From: Myotis daubentonii
Lineage: Eukaryota > Chordata > Mammalia > Chiroptera > Vespertilionidae
Length of the DNA stretch: 64,000 nucleotides
Assembly (NCBI RefSeq): GCF_963259705.1
Contig: NC_081852.1
Location: forward strand, 60,140,859 to 60,204,858
Direction: 5' to 3'
The position numbers and the translations under genes were made by a program. Positions 37,001 through 44,917 of this stretch are shown piece by piece (within the stretch, counting starts at the first letter, position 1; each line of letters begins with the position of its first letter). The notes beneath the pieces are model-generated. The model did not search any database. It saw only the letters and a program-made list of their open reading frames with translations, and had not been told where the DNA came from.

Positions 37001-40000
37001 AGGTATCTCCGGCAGATAAGGGCTTCCCGACCTTGGCTTGCTGAGACACTCAAGCACTTGAACAACTTAAAGTCTCACTGCCAAGTCTGGTACCAATGTG
37101 AGAAGTAACTGTATCGTCACTTTAAATAAATCATTCCGATGGCAGCCAGGAACAATGTGCTACCTACACCAGTAACATTATACATATAAAAACAGGCTTA
37201 CAACAATTACCATCACCTTGATTAATCTTACGATTGAAATGTTTAATCATTCATTTCACTTGTAATCCTTATCTTTTATCACTGACCAAACATGCAGTTT
37301 TAATGTTCCCTTCCATTATTTATACTGGACATTTTAGGGTGGCATCCTAAGGTTACATTACACATTTCATTGGAATTTTAAATAAGTGCTTAAATTTTAA
37401 AAAGCTAGCCATTATATTCACACTTGCTCTATCTGCATAAAGAAGGATTCATACAAAATTAATGCAAGCAGTTACTTATGGGGCGACAACAGGACCGATG
37501 GGAAGGCGTGTGATGAGCCTGCTCAACACAGCTTTTCAGTTTTTATTTTTGAGCCACCTAACTGCAACACCTATTCAGAGCACACGCATCTATAGAGAAA
37601 CTGTCTGATAAATTATATACCTGCTGTACAAATGAATTAGCCTGTCCGAATTCTGTCTTCAATTTATATATCCACTGGCATACAAACCCAGCTGATGTCA
37701 TTTTTAACTCTAAGTACAGGTATACTTGTCAACATGTCTTATGAACTAATAAATTCTGGTTTTAAGAAATAAGGCTTTGGTTTCTTAGTTTGTTTTAAAT
37801 CCTAAAGATCCAGGCTTTTGAATATAGGGTGTGCCTTCCTTCCCAATAATTCATTTCTAAGACTCTCAACTCATATGCTAGCCTTTTGTCTAACCCAGTA
37901 CTAAGTCCTGAATGATATTATGTGTGCTGAACCAAGGGAGCCACAATTATCACTTTCCTACTACTTACCCATCCAAGAGATACTGCAAAGATCCAGCATG
38001 TAAAACTCGGTACAGACACAGAAAGCAAGAGACCGGCTTCCTTTGTCCTCTGCTTCTGACAAGTCAGAAAAGCCTTCGGTGTCTCCTGCAGGTCTGCCAA
38101 TCCCAGAGAGCAACCCTTCCAACCCCCCGGTTCCCAGCACCTGGGACGCCCTTTCTTCAATCACTTTCCACACCACACCGACCTGTTCCATGAAATGTGT
38201 CTGCTAATACTTTTCCTTTCTTAAAATCACAATGATCCACAGTGAATGATCTAGTCTGCTTTTGCTCACAGGCATCTCCCCGTGGCCCATCCTGCTCGGT
38301 ATTGGTCCTGTCCGCCCCCACACACATGTAGGCAAAGTGTGTTGAGTTTTACACTCCTGATACTAGAGAGATGCAAAACTATTTTAAGATTTTTAAGAAT
38401 AGTTTACTACAAAAATAACAGATTCCAACCTCAATTATAAGCATGTGGAATTCCTTTCGCATTAGTTCATATAAACTCCTAAAAGACAGGACGCAAAGCA
38501 CGAAATACCTTCACAAACAAAACCTGGGGGTGCTCTTTGGCCAACTCTGCCATCACGTCGTTCATCTGCGCACACTGCGGAGCCCATGGCGCCCAAAAAT
38601 GGACCACAACGAGGGATCTGGAAATAAGTAAAATGCCGTTTTAAGGATACGGTATCTTTAGAAATAAGCAGATACTGATATAGATTCAGGTCTTCCCCAG
38701 TGACGAGAACGGCCTGAGTCTTTTTGTTCTGTTAGACTTTCATTGTATTAAACAGACTAAGATAGAAGGACTTGCAAGGTCTTGGGAATCTTCTAGGTGA
38801 ATTTTCAAGTTAATGATATTTCTTAGTCAATACTTAGCTCCCACGAAGTGGTTCTGAATATTCCTCCACCTTAACCAAGAGGCATGGAAGTCACCTACAC
38901 GTTCTGGCCCTTAGGGCAGGTGCAGACCAGACTTCTGTAGCTGACGCACCATGTTCGTAAAAAACAGCTGCAGAAGCAGGATTACTGTTAATGAGAGTCT
39001 TTACCTTTTCAAACACAGAACTATGATGAAGGGGCATAATGTAACCATAGAAACAGGAATAAAATACTGAAAATGAAAGCACGCAAGCAGCAAACATGGA
39101 AAAAATTGAACTGCTTTTTACAAAGACATACTTTTTATATTATACTACAAAGATTGTCTAAAAAGTGATAGTATGAAAACAGAATAGATTAATAAACTGT
39201 TGATGAAATTCTTAGGAATCTCTGTATGTATCTATCAACTACTCCCATATAAAATTATCTTGCAAAAAAAATAAATAAATAAAAATAAAAAAATAAAATT
39301 ATCTTGCCAAAGATATCTTTAAGTCTATCTTCATAGCCAACTGAAAAACCCTACAGTTTTATAGAATTCTAAGCTCAAATATAATCCCCTAACAAAAAAA
39401 ACCCACGAAGAAACAAACAAACAAAAAAGATCTGAAAATTCAGGAAGAAAACAAGTTTTAAATGTTACATGGAGAGGAACCAAGGGTAACTAACCTGTGG
39501 GCAAGGAAAATAATACAGTGAATTATTTAAAGTGAATTGGGTGAGAAGGAGCCCACCACCCAGTGTCGGGAGAACGGAAGCAGAGGGAGGCACTGGGGTT
39601 CCAGAGGCGGGAGGGGCAGGAGTTGGTGACAGTGGAGGCACAGCCTGGAGCTGACTCCGAGTGTCTGGCCGAGTGCAGATCCTGGGACAGAAGCTGCCAA
39701 CCGGAGAGGAAAGGGAGTCTAATGCTGTTCGTGATGTGATGGTCTGGCGCTCAGGAAAGAAGTCTGCCCTTGACCTGCAGACCCGGGAAGAAATAGTCAG
39801 TGCTGGCCCCATGCGCAGCCACGCAGAGGGACAGAGGCCAGGCCAGAGTCTCCGACTCCTCCACGCTAAGCTGCAGGGCAGGGGCGGAAACGGCGCCCAG
39901 GTAGTGGCCAAGGTACCGGACGGTTAGAGGGCCTCCCAGAGCCAAGAAGGAAGAGGTGACAGCCATCAACTCAGCAGGAAGGACAGCCAGCAATGGGGAG

Positions 40001-42465
40001 GGATTCCAGTGGCAGCAGGGCCGGTCCCACGGCAGCGTCGCGGGGACTGAAGAGGAGGAAAGGCAGACTGCTAGACTCCGCTCTTATGAGATCTGGCTGT
40101 AAACAAAGAATGAGGCAGAGGCAAAGACAGGGTGAAGGAATGGGTTGTTTCTTAAATATATTTTTATTGATTTCAGTGAGGAAAGGAGAAGGAGAGAGAA
40201 ACATCAATGATGAGAGAGAATCACCTATTGCAGGGGTGGGCAAACTTTTTGACTCGAGGGCCACAATGGGTTCTTAAACTGGACCGGAGGCCGGAACAAA
40301 AGCATGGATGGAGTGTTTGTGTGAACTAATATAAATTCAAAGTAAACATCATTACATAAAAGGGTACGGTCTTTTTTTTTTTAGTTTTATTCATTTCAAA
40401 CGGGCAGGATCCGGCCCGTGGGCCGTAGTTTGCCCACGGCTGACCTATTGGCTGTCTCCTGCACGTCCCACACTGGGGACCGAGCCCACAACCCAGACCT
40501 GTGCCCTGACCGAGAATCAAACCGTGACCTCCTGGTTCATAGGTGACGCTCAACCACTGAGCCACACCGGCCAGGCAGGAATGGGTTTTATTAATACAAG
40601 AAAGCCTGGACGGTTTATTTTGTGAGTGGACACAGGGAGAAGCTGAAGAAGACAGCAGGGTTGAGTGTGCGAGGCCGCAGAGGCGGCAGGGGAGGGAGAT
40701 CTAGAGGAATCCACCTTGAGAGGAGGGACTGTCTCCTCTGGGCCGGAAGCAGAGGCATCGAGAATGGGTGAAGCCACAAACAAATGTGTAAGTGCTGAGG
40801 GAGGGACAGTAGGAGAGCTCGGGAGATGCTCTGGAGGTCCCGTTATCCCAGGTAAGAAGCAAGGTCAGTGCTGACACCAAGGAAACCGGCGGGCAGGGGG
40901 CAGAGAGAGGACGATGCTGAGGGGAGAGCTACAGCAAGGAGAGCAGGAGGCTCTCCAGGAAGACCCACCCGAGGTGGGAAGGACACACTAAGTGAGGGCC
41001 CAACCAGTGCGTTACCATTGTATCAGCAGAGGGGGAAGCGGCAGGTCCAAGTAGAGGCCTCAGGGTTTGGGCCAGAGACGCTGTGTCCTCCAGCACTGCC
41101 TCCTCCGCCTCTGGGACAGCAGCTAGGCTGCGGTTCGGTCTTCCTTGCAGCTGTTTGGGTCTGAGTTCTGGCTGCTGGCATGCAGGCCAGAAGTGATCTA
41201 TCTGGCCCCTCAGAACCCTCCCACATGAGCCTCTGCAGAGGATAAGGGGGCCTGAGCCCCAAGACCTAAGGCGTAGGGAGATGAGAAGCAAACCCCCGCA
41301 AAAACCCATGCAAGAATGTTCACAGTGGCCTTGGACATAAAGGCCAAATCCTGGAAAGAACCCAAAGTGCACAAATTGGAGAACCTGTAAAATTCATCCG
41401 ATGGACTACTACTCAGCAATAAAAAAGAACCAGCTATGGAGACATTCAACATGGATGAATCTCAGAAACATACTGAGCAGAACAAGACACAGGACAGGGA
41501 GTTGTGTGACTCCATTCACAGCAGAGTCCACTTTCCGGGGCTCTGTCCTCGTTTTAAATGGTTACTTGTGTGTATCCACCCAATTGCCAAATTCATCGCA
41601 CCTAACAAGATCTCGGCATTTCATTATAGTAAGTTAATATCTCAACTTTTAACTAAGTTGAAAAAAGATTTTAAGATCATAGTATCTATAATAATAAAAG
41701 AGTAATATGCTAATTAGACCGGAGGACCTTCTGACAAAGCCAGGGCTGAGAGGGAAGCCTGGGTCCCGGGTGCCTGCGGGCGGCCAGAGGGAAGCCCGCG
41801 CTGGCAGTGGGGGGCGGGGGAGAAAAGCCTACTCTTGCACGATTTTCATGCATCGGGCCTCTAGTTCAATGATAAAAAGGATAAAGTGAAATATCCTGCT
41901 GGGTAAAATTAAACTGGAACCTTTCAGAAATTTCTTACACTTTCACGTCTCTATCCTAAGAACACAATTAAAGAGACAAAGGTATATGTATACAAATACT
42001 TCCCTATTATTTCACATAGCAAGTACCTGTAAAAACATATTGCCCAGCCCTGGCTGGCGTACTAAGTCAGGGGTGGGCAAACTTTTTGACTCGAGGGCCA
42101 CAATGGGTTCTTAAACTGGACCGGAGGCCGAAACAAAAGCATGGATGGAGCGTTTGTGTGAACTAATATAAATTCAAAGTAAACATCATTACATAAAAGG
42201 GTACGGTCTTTTTTTTTTTTTTAGTTTTATTCATTTCAAGTGGGCCGGATCCGGCCTGCGGGCCGTAGTTTGCCCACGGCTGTACTAAGTAGAGCATCAG
42301 CCCTTGCTCTCGGGTTCAATTCCTGGTCAAGGGCATGTACCTGGGTTGCCGGTTCACTCTCAGCCCATGGTCCCATGATCGAGGAGGGTTCAGGTGACAG
42401 CCAGTCAATGTGTCTCTCTCACATCAATGTTCCTCTCTCTCCCTCCCTCCCTCCCTCCCTCCCTC

Positions 42466-42507
<42 letters not shown>

Positions 42508-43777
42508 TCTCTCTCCTCTCTCTCTGTCTCTCTGAAAAGCAATGGAAAAAATATCCTCGGATAAGGATTAACAAACAAATATATGTATATATGCATATAT
42601 ATGGTCCAACAATATAGGTTTGAATAGTCATATAGCAAAATAAAGCCATTAAGATTATATGTTAACTTTACCAAAGAATTTTTAATGACATGGGATATGA
42701 TTCTATTTTTTCAAAATTAAAATAGGTTACCAACCTTTTTTAAAAAAATATTTTCGCTGATTTTTAGAGAGAGAGAGAGAGAGGAAGGGAGAGGGAGTAA
42801 GAGAAACACCCATGTAAGAGCAGAACACGGATGGATACATGGGCTGCCTCCTCCACAACCCTAGCCACGGGGGTCAAGCCTGGCCCGGCCTGTGCCCTTT
42901 TGGTGCACCGGACGCTGCCCAACTGAGCCACACGGGCCAAGTCCAGAGCCTGTCCTGCCTGTGAGCTGCCCGCCGGCACGGCAGCACGAAGGGCCGGCGC
43001 CGAGCGCTCCCGCGTGCTGGGTAGCGCGTGTGCCACCTCCGCTCATCCCCCGGCCCCGAGCGGGGCCCGGGCCCAACCCGGCTCCCGGTGGGGAAACTGA
43101 GGCCGGGTCTGAAACGTGCCCGGGATTCGCTGGCCGCCGACTCTGAAGCTCGCTCCCCGGCCACCCACCGTCTCCCCGCCCGGAACCTCCCAGGCCGGGG
43201 ACGGAGGACCCCGCCACCCTACCAGGCCGGGGCAGTACCGCCGCGGGGCCCGCGAGCGCACCCGCAAGCCCTGCCCGGGGGCACTCGGACAGGCCGGGCC
43301 CCTATGTCCCCAACGCGGCCGCGGGGCCGCCCTGGGAGTGTCCTTCCCCCGGGCGGCAGGCGCCCCCGCAGCCCGGACCCGGGCGGGCCTTCCCTCACCG
43401 CGGGCGGCGCCGCCGCAGAGGGGTCTCCGCGCCCCTCCCGCTCCCGGCTCGGTCACCGCGTCGCCGCGTCCGGGGGCTGGGGCCGGGCGGGCAGGAGGGG
43501 ACCCGGGCCTGCGAGCGCCCGGCGGGCCGGGGTCTGGCCCGGGATCTGGGGTCGGGCCCCGGTCCTCCGCCGGCGGCGGGAGCCATGGCCCGGGGGCCGC
43601 GCCCGCCACTCCGCCCAGGCCGGGACGAGCCGTTCCGCCCGCCGCGGCCGCGACCCTCACCCCGGCCGCCCGTCGCCCCGCTCACTTGGCTTTGAGGTGC
43701 AGCAGCTCCTCAAACTGCTGGGGTGAGCCGACCTCCACTACCGCCGCCGCCGCCGCCCCAACCGCCCCCGCCGCCAT
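15950..43777 (-). CDS. GLRX3: Glutaredoxin-3 (PICOT), complete, 11 coding exons
   Basis: Coding exons on the minus strand, in order: 43777-43686, 38617-38509, 32327-32253, 31407-31206, 26110-25938, 25705-25644, 23325-23268, 21721-21669, 19568-19529, 19450-19358, 16000-15950. They sum to 1008 nt (335 residues plus TAA), with every intron bounded by GT and AG and every phase consistent. The protein is a cytosolic/nuclear monothiol multidomain glutaredoxin that binds [2Fe-2S] clusters with glutathione, works with BOLA2 in iron delivery and cytosolic Fe-S assembly, and was first described as a PKC-theta-interacting protein. Seen here: a thioredoxin-like domain (about residues 10-115) whose active site reads WAPWAPQC, keeping only the second cysteine (C46), and two glutaredoxin domains with CGFS at C159 and C261, each with a WPTYPQLYV motif and a GGLDIVK glutathione-site motif. 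No frameshift or stop interrupts it. Identity comes from recall of the human protein, which has the same length. The divergent neighbour is C10orf143. Confidence 0.98.
17143..17381 (+). mobile_element. Ves SINE (plus), full-length
   Basis: tRNA head with GGTTTGGCTCAGTGGATAGA and GCGTCGGCCTGCGGACTGAA, box B GGTTCAATTCC, CT-rich region, AATAAAACATATTT and a poly-A tail. Flanked by the perfect 13-bp duplication AAAATGCCGATCC at 17130-17142 and 17382-17394, so a fairly young insertion. Confidence 0.95.
18420..18560 (+). mobile_element. HeliBat-type non-autonomous Helitron, 141 bp
   Basis: Starts TCTATAATGATAAAAGCATA, continues ATATGCTAATTAGACC, and ends with the short hairpin CACGAATTTCGTG followed by GGGCCTCTAG. 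These are the diagnostic ends of the HeliBat family of vesper bats. The 5' flank is A, but the 3' flank is C rather than the expected T. Confidence 0.92.
18657..18863. mobile_element. Non-autonomous hAT element, 207 bp
   Basis: Termini CAGTGGTCGGCAAACTC and AGTTTGCCGACCACGG form inverted repeats. 8-bp target duplication CTCTAGGG (18649-18656) and CTCTAGGT (18864-18871), one mismatch. Interior is AT-rich with no coding capacity, so it would be mobilised in trans. Confidence 0.88.
19358..19450 (-). CDS. GLRX3: GLRX3 coding exon 10
   Basis: Residues 289-319: [20 protein letters not shown] then [11 protein letters not shown]. Contains the WPTYPQLYV and GGLDIVK elements of glutaredoxin domain 2. 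It is richer in GC than the paralogous exon 5. Acceptor TAG, donor GTGAGT. Confidence 0.97.
19451..19528 (-). other. GLRX3: GLRX3 intron 9, 78 bp
   Basis: Very short intron between two coding exons, GTAAGT to TAG. The upstream polypyrimidine tract is short (TTCCTGCTGTTCCGTAG). Confidence 0.95.
19529..19568 (-). CDS. GLRX3: GLRX3 coding exon 9
   Basis: 40-nt micro-sized exon that completes G275 and encodes [13 protein letters not shown] (to residue 288). Followed by an intron of only 78 bp. Acceptor CAG, donor GTAAGT. Confidence 0.97.
19569..21668 (-). other. GLRX3: GLRX3 intron 8
   Basis: 2100 bp. A weak L1-like word pair (AATTGAGGTATAATTGACAT near 21183) is the only repeat I can name. Nothing coding found. 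Confidence 0.85.
21166..21210 (-). repeat. Short L1 3'-region relic
   Basis: AATTGAGGTATAATTGACATATAA is the antisense of a motif common in mammalian L1 3' ends (tgtcaattatacctcaataaa). Only about 40 bp is recognisable. Confidence 0.45.
21669..21721 (-). CDS. GLRX3: GLRX3 coding exon 8
   Basis: Residues 258-274 plus two bases of codon 275: [17 protein letters not shown]. Carries the intact second CGFS motif (C261). Acceptor TAG, donor GTAAGT. Confidence 0.97.
21722..23267 (-). other. GLRX3: GLRX3 intron 7
   Basis: 1546 bp. Holds the longest mononucleotide run of the window (poly-G, 22259-22279) and an old hAT-like start near 22709 (CAGTGGTTCTTAGCCAG) without a recognisable far end. No coding sequence. 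Confidence 0.85.
22259..22279 (+). repeat. Poly-G tract, 21 nt
   Basis: Uninterrupted G run; on the transcribed strand of GLRX3 it is poly-C in the intron. Length is likely unstable and hard to sequence. Confidence 0.85.
23268..23325 (-). CDS. GLRX3: GLRX3 coding exon 7
   Basis: Completes R238 and encodes [19 protein letters not shown] (to residue 257). This is the first strand of glutaredoxin domain 2 and the lysine before the CGFS loop. Acceptor TAG, donor GTAAAG. Confidence 0.97.
23326..25643 (-). other. GLRX3: GLRX3 intron 6
   Basis: 2318 bp, contains one Ves SINE (24651-24860). No further exon found. Confidence 0.9.
24651..24860 (+). mobile_element. Ves SINE (plus)
   Basis: Head GCCTTAGCCATTTTGGCTCA, then GTGGATAGAGCGTCAGCC, a CT-rich region and AATCAATAATATATATTTTTT. 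Target duplication AAAATTTCT at 24641-24649 and 24861-24869. Confidence 0.93.
25644..25705 (-). CDS. GLRX3: GLRX3 coding exon 6
   Basis: Residues 218-237 and two bases of codon 238: [20 protein letters not shown]. This is the inter-glutaredoxin linker. Acceptor CAG, donor GTAAGT. Confidence 0.97.
25706..25937 (-). other. GLRX3: GLRX3 intron 5, 232 bp
   Basis: Short intron between glutaredoxin domain 1 and the linker exon. No repeat recognised. Confidence 0.95.
25938..26110 (-). CDS. GLRX3: GLRX3 coding exon 5
   Basis: Residues 160-217, the bulk of glutaredoxin domain 1. Starts [20 protein letters not shown] (completing CGFS), then the [20 protein letters not shown] segment and the C-terminal GGLDIVK. 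Acceptor CAG, donor GTTAGA (a non-optimal donor at +3 to +5). Confidence 0.97.
27140..27427 (+). mobile_element. Ves-type SINE with ATATCCTC tail (plus)
   Basis: Head CAGCCCTGACCAGTGTTCTC, box B GTGTTCGATTCCCC, CT-rich segment, then a distinct 3' part (CAATAGGAAAAATATCCTCC, AGTGAGGATTAAC) and an AAGC-repeat tail. Perfect 11-bp duplication AAGATTATTTC at 27129-27139 and 27428-27438. This 3' tail differs from the shorter Ves copies, indicating a second subfamily. Confidence 0.92.
29211..29225 (+). repeat. Poly-G tract, 15 nt
   Basis: Run of 15 G, then AC and a further G-rich stretch to about 29246. It lies immediately before an L1 3'-end fragment. Confidence 0.8.
29255..29355 (+). repeat. L1 3'-end fragment
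   Basis: ACCACCGTGCTGAAAGTAAT and ATACTGAATGTCAAATGCC before an A-rich tail match, in diverged form, the same L1 terminus as at 12495-12603. Confidence 0.6.
31206..31407 (-). CDS. GLRX3: GLRX3 coding exon 4
   Basis: Residues 93-159 plus the first base of codon 160. Starts [20 protein letters not shown], passes through the linker, and begins the first glutaredoxin domain with [17 protein letters not shown]. The exon ends one base after the CGFS cysteine codon (C159), so the first active-site motif is split by intron 4. Donor GTAAGA. Confidence 0.97.
31408..32252 (-). other. GLRX3: GLRX3 intron 3
   Basis: 845 bp. Contains one copy (about 31665-31752) of a roughly 90-bp segment that recurs on the other side of exon 3. 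Confidence 0.9.
31665..31752 (+). repeat. Duplicated intronic segment, copy 1 (intron 3)
   Basis: AGTAGTTGATGTTTTTCAAG, GCGGTACAAAAATTTCTGAC, then ACACATTTACATTTTCATGA and GACTCACTGGGCTGGC match 32404-32495 in order with scattered differences. Either a local duplication or two copies of an unrecognised interspersed family. Confidence 0.8.
32253..32327 (-). CDS. GLRX3: GLRX3 coding exon 3
   Basis: Residues 68-92, an exact 25-codon exon in phase 0. Encodes [20 protein letters not shown] and the following FLFFK. The SVPT segment holds the cis-proline expected of a thioredoxin fold. Acceptor AAAG, donor GTAAGG. The polypyrimidine tract is weak. Because it is symmetric, skipping it would keep frame. 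Confidence 0.97.
32404..32495 (+). repeat. Duplicated intronic segment, copy 2 (intron 2)
   Basis: AGTAGTTGACGTTTTTTAAA, GTAGTACAAAAGTTTATGAC, then ACACATTTACATTTAAATGA and GACTCACTGGGCTGGC. Same orientation as the copy at 31665-31752, about 740 bp away, with exon 3 between them. Confidence 0.8.
33751..33983. mobile_element. Non-autonomous hAT element, 233 bp
   Basis: Termini CAGTGATGGTGAACCT and AGGTTCGCCATCACTG form inverted repeats with one mismatch. Perfect 8-bp duplication AGCTAGGC at 33743-33750 and 33984-33991. AT-rich interior with no coding capacity. Confidence 0.93.
34590..34690 (+). repeat. MIR SINE fragment
   Basis: Order CTTTACAGGTGGCTGGGTAC, GTAACTTGTCCAAAGACACA and CAGTTAATAAGCAGCTGAGC matches the 3' half of MIR. 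Confidence 0.7.
38509..38617 (-). CDS. GLRX3: GLRX3 coding exon 2
   Basis: Residues 31-67. Holds the thioredoxin-fold active-site region, [10 protein letters not shown], where the usual CxxC is replaced by APQC, so this domain should lack dithiol reductase activity. Ends HPQVLFVK in phase 0. Acceptor CAG, donor GTATTT. Confidence 0.97.
40147..40576 (-). mobile_element. Ves SINE (minus), split by a hAT element
   Basis: Antisense SINE parts at 40147-40230 and 40443-40576 (ends GAGCCACACCGGCCAGGC). Perfect 11-bp outer duplication AGGAATGGGTT at 40136-40146 and 40577-40587. A 212-bp hAT sits inside. Confidence 0.93.
40231..40442. mobile_element. Non-autonomous hAT element, 212 bp, inside a SINE
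   Basis: Starts CAGGGGTGGGCAAACTTTTT and ends AGTTTGCCCACGGCTG; the ends are inverted repeats. Perfect 8-bp duplication ACCTATTG at 40223-40230 and 40443-40450. No coding capacity. Nearly identical to the copy at 42068-42282. Confidence 0.95.
41285..41665 (+). repeat. L1 3' region (plus)
   Basis: Sense-strand L1 landmarks in order: GTTCACAGTGGCCTTGGACA, GGACTACTACTCAGCAATAA, AACATGGATGAATCTCAGAA, TGACTCCATTCACAG, GGTTACTTGTGTGTATCCAC. No open reading frame. Confidence 0.75.
41685..41864 (+). mobile_element. HeliBat-type non-autonomous Helitron, 180 bp
   Basis: Starts TCTATAATAATAAAAGAGTA with ATATGCTAATTAGACC, ends CACGATTTTCATGCATCGGG then CCTCTAG. Flanked by A on the left and T on the right with no target duplication, the expected Helitron A|T insertion. 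Confidence 0.95.
42068..42282. mobile_element. Non-autonomous hAT element, 215 bp, inside a SINE
   Basis: Same family as 40231-40442, with about ten base differences and a longer T run. Starts CAGGGGTGGGCAAACT, ends AGTTTGCCCACGGCTG. Perfect 8-bp duplication TACTAAGT at 42060-42067 and 42283-42290. Confidence 0.95.
42425..42523 (+). repeat. Expanded CT/CCCT simple repeat in SINE
   Basis: CCCT then CT dinucleotide repeats, grown from the CT-rich region of the host SINE. Frames through it give artificial Ser/Leu or Arg/Glu repeats. Confidence 0.85.
42736..42940 (-). mobile_element. Old Ves-type SINE (minus)
   Basis: Antisense SINE signature: GAGAGAGAGAGAGGAAGGGA, ACCCATGTAAGAGCAGAACA, GGGCTGCCTCCTCCACAACC and the tRNA-like end AACTGAGCCACACGGGCC. 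More diverged than the other copies. Confidence 0.8.
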
Positions 43778-43990
43778 GCTGCCGCCGCCAGACAGGAGCA
43801 ATCGAGCGCGGGAGGGGGCGTGGCCTACGGCGGCTCGCGCAGAGGCTCCGCCCAGGCCCCGCCCTGCTCCAGGTCTGCGCAGGCGCCATCCCGGAGGGGC
43901 CGCCGGGGCGGGGTTTACGGCCGCCCCGGCTATGGAGCCGAGGGCAGCTGCCGGGGGCGCTCTGGGCGGGGAAAGGGTGTGCGCGTGATG
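42950..43990. promoter_or_regulatory. GLRX3: CpG island covering GLRX3 exon 1
   Basis: Dense CpG over about 1 kb spanning the start codon and the first 700 bp of intron 1. Upstream of the ATG are GC-box-like words (GGGGGCGTGG at 43815-43824, CCCCGCCC near 43857) and an NRF1-like TGCGCAGGCGC at 43876-43886. No TATA box is apparent, consistent with a housekeeping promoter. Long frames on both strands here reflect the scarcity of stop codons in GC-rich DNA. Confidence 0.85.
43686..43777 (-). CDS. GLRX3: GLRX3 coding exon 1
   Basis: Residues 1-30 and two bases of codon 31. Starts [17 protein letters not shown], an alanine-rich leader as in the human protein, then [12 protein letters not shown]. 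The ATG at 43775-43777 has A at -3 and G at +4. Donor GTGAGC. It lies inside a CpG island. The frame stays open upstream to 44203, but that sequence shows no GLRX3 similarity, so the conserved ATG is used. Confidence 0.97.
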
Positions 43991-44329
43991 TGAGTGTAAG
44001 CGCAGTCGCTTGTACTTATTGCACGTGATACGCCGAAATCTCCATCTAAATCTTAACCTAAAACTACACCGAAAAGGATTGGCGTGAAAGGTCAGGAAAA
44101 GGGAGGGTGCTCGTCTCGGAACCTCAGCACTGACCGTGGACTGCGAACTAGGGCCTGGGGGACCCCAACCCGCGCCACCGCGTGTCCGGCCCCCTACGCC
44201 CAAGGGTGCAGTGACCCAAAGTGGCCTTTGGGAGCTGAACTAGGTGTGCCTCACTGAGAAATAGATGTTACTGAAAACGGTAAATGACAGTATTTATAAT
44301 GCAACAGGAGAGCGATGTTTGGTATTCTG

Positions 44330-44576
44330 ACTGCTGGTAGATACACAAACCTAAACACGTGATAAGATGTTTAAACATGGAACCAAGTGCACACATGTAC
44401 GGGGAAATCAGGGGAGGTCTGGACAAGATGGGCGGACAGTAGGGGTGTCAGCATCCTGTTTGTGAAACTGCACCACAGTTTGCAAGATGCCTTTGGAGAA
44501 GGTGTACCCAGGATTTCTCTGTGTCACTTCTTACACCTGCATGTGACTACAATTATTTTAAAATAAAAAAGTTTAA
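44330..44576 (+). repeat. L1 3'-end fragment (plus)
   Basis: ACCCAGGATTTCTCTGTGTC, ACTTCTTACACCTGCATGTG, ACTACAATTATTTTAAAATA then AAAAAGTTTAA match a common mammalian L1 3' terminus (ctgcatgtgaatctacaattatctcaaaataaaaag). Confidence 0.7.
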
Positions 44577-44917
44577 TTTTTTTAAATTGATTTGAGAGAG
44601 AAACATCGATTTGTTGTTCCACTTATGCATTCATTGGTTGAATATATATATATTTTTAATTGATTTGTTACAGAGAGGAAGGGAGAGGGATAGAGAGTTA
44701 GAAACATTAATCAGCTGCCTCCTGCGCACCCCCCACTGGAGATGCCCTTGACCGGAATCCGAACCTGGGACCCTTCAGTCTGACAACGCTCTATCCACTG
44801 AGCCAAACTGGTTAGGGCTCATTGGTTGATTCTTGTATGTGCCCTGACCAGATATCAACCCCCAACCTTGGTTTATCAGGACAACACTCTAGCCAACTGA
44901 GCTACCCAGCCAGGGCC
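44577..44917 (-). mobile_element. Older SINE (minus), split by a younger Ves SINE
   Basis: Outer element parts 44577-44641 and 44819-44917, ending CCAACTGAGCTACCCAGCCA GGGCC. The head matches other tRNA-derived bat SINEs on the minus strand. It is interrupted by the insertion at 44642-44818. Confidence 0.85.
44642..44818 (-). mobile_element. Ves SINE (minus), nested in another SINE
   Basis: Antisense Ves: TTACAGAGAGGAAGGGAGAG, AATCAGCTGCCTCCTGCGCA, ACGCTCTATCCACTGAGCCA. Perfect 11-bp duplication TCATTGGTTGA at 44631-44641 and 44819-44829, which is outer-SINE sequence. Confidence 0.93.

Larger units (their letters stand above)
32328..38508 (-). other. GLRX3: GLRX3 intron 2
   Basis: 6181 bp. 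Contains the duplicated segment (32404-32495), a hAT element (33751-33983) and a MIR fragment (34590-34690). The rest is AT-rich with no exon or repeat recognised. Confidence 0.88.
42042..42575 (+). mobile_element. Ves-type SINE (plus), split by a hAT element
   Basis: Head GCCCAGCCCTGGCTGGCG before the hAT and AGAGCATCAGCCCTTGC, box B GGGTTCAATTCCTGG, a long CT tract and the tail AAGCAATGGAAAAAATATCC after it. Same long-tail subfamily as the copy at 27140. Outer target duplication is not clear. Confidence 0.9.
38618..43685 (-). other. GLRX3: GLRX3 intron 1
   Basis: 5068 bp. The 5' part (about 42950-43685) is CpG-island sequence. The rest holds two SINEs each split by a hAT, a HeliBat, an L1 3' region and another SINE. 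38618-40130 has no recognisable repeat apart from A-rich stretches near 39265-39300. Confidence 0.88.

Noticed and set aside
43116..43988. 290-codon plus-strand frame antisense to GLRX3 exon 1
   Set aside because: Low-complexity Pro/Ala/Gly/Arg translation of the CpG island, opposite a confirmed exon.
43778..44203. In-frame upstream extension of GLRX3 exon 1 with an earlier ATG
   Set aside because: The added 142 residues have no GLRX3 similarity and lie in promoter DNA. The conserved start MAAGA at 43777 gives the expected 335-residue length.
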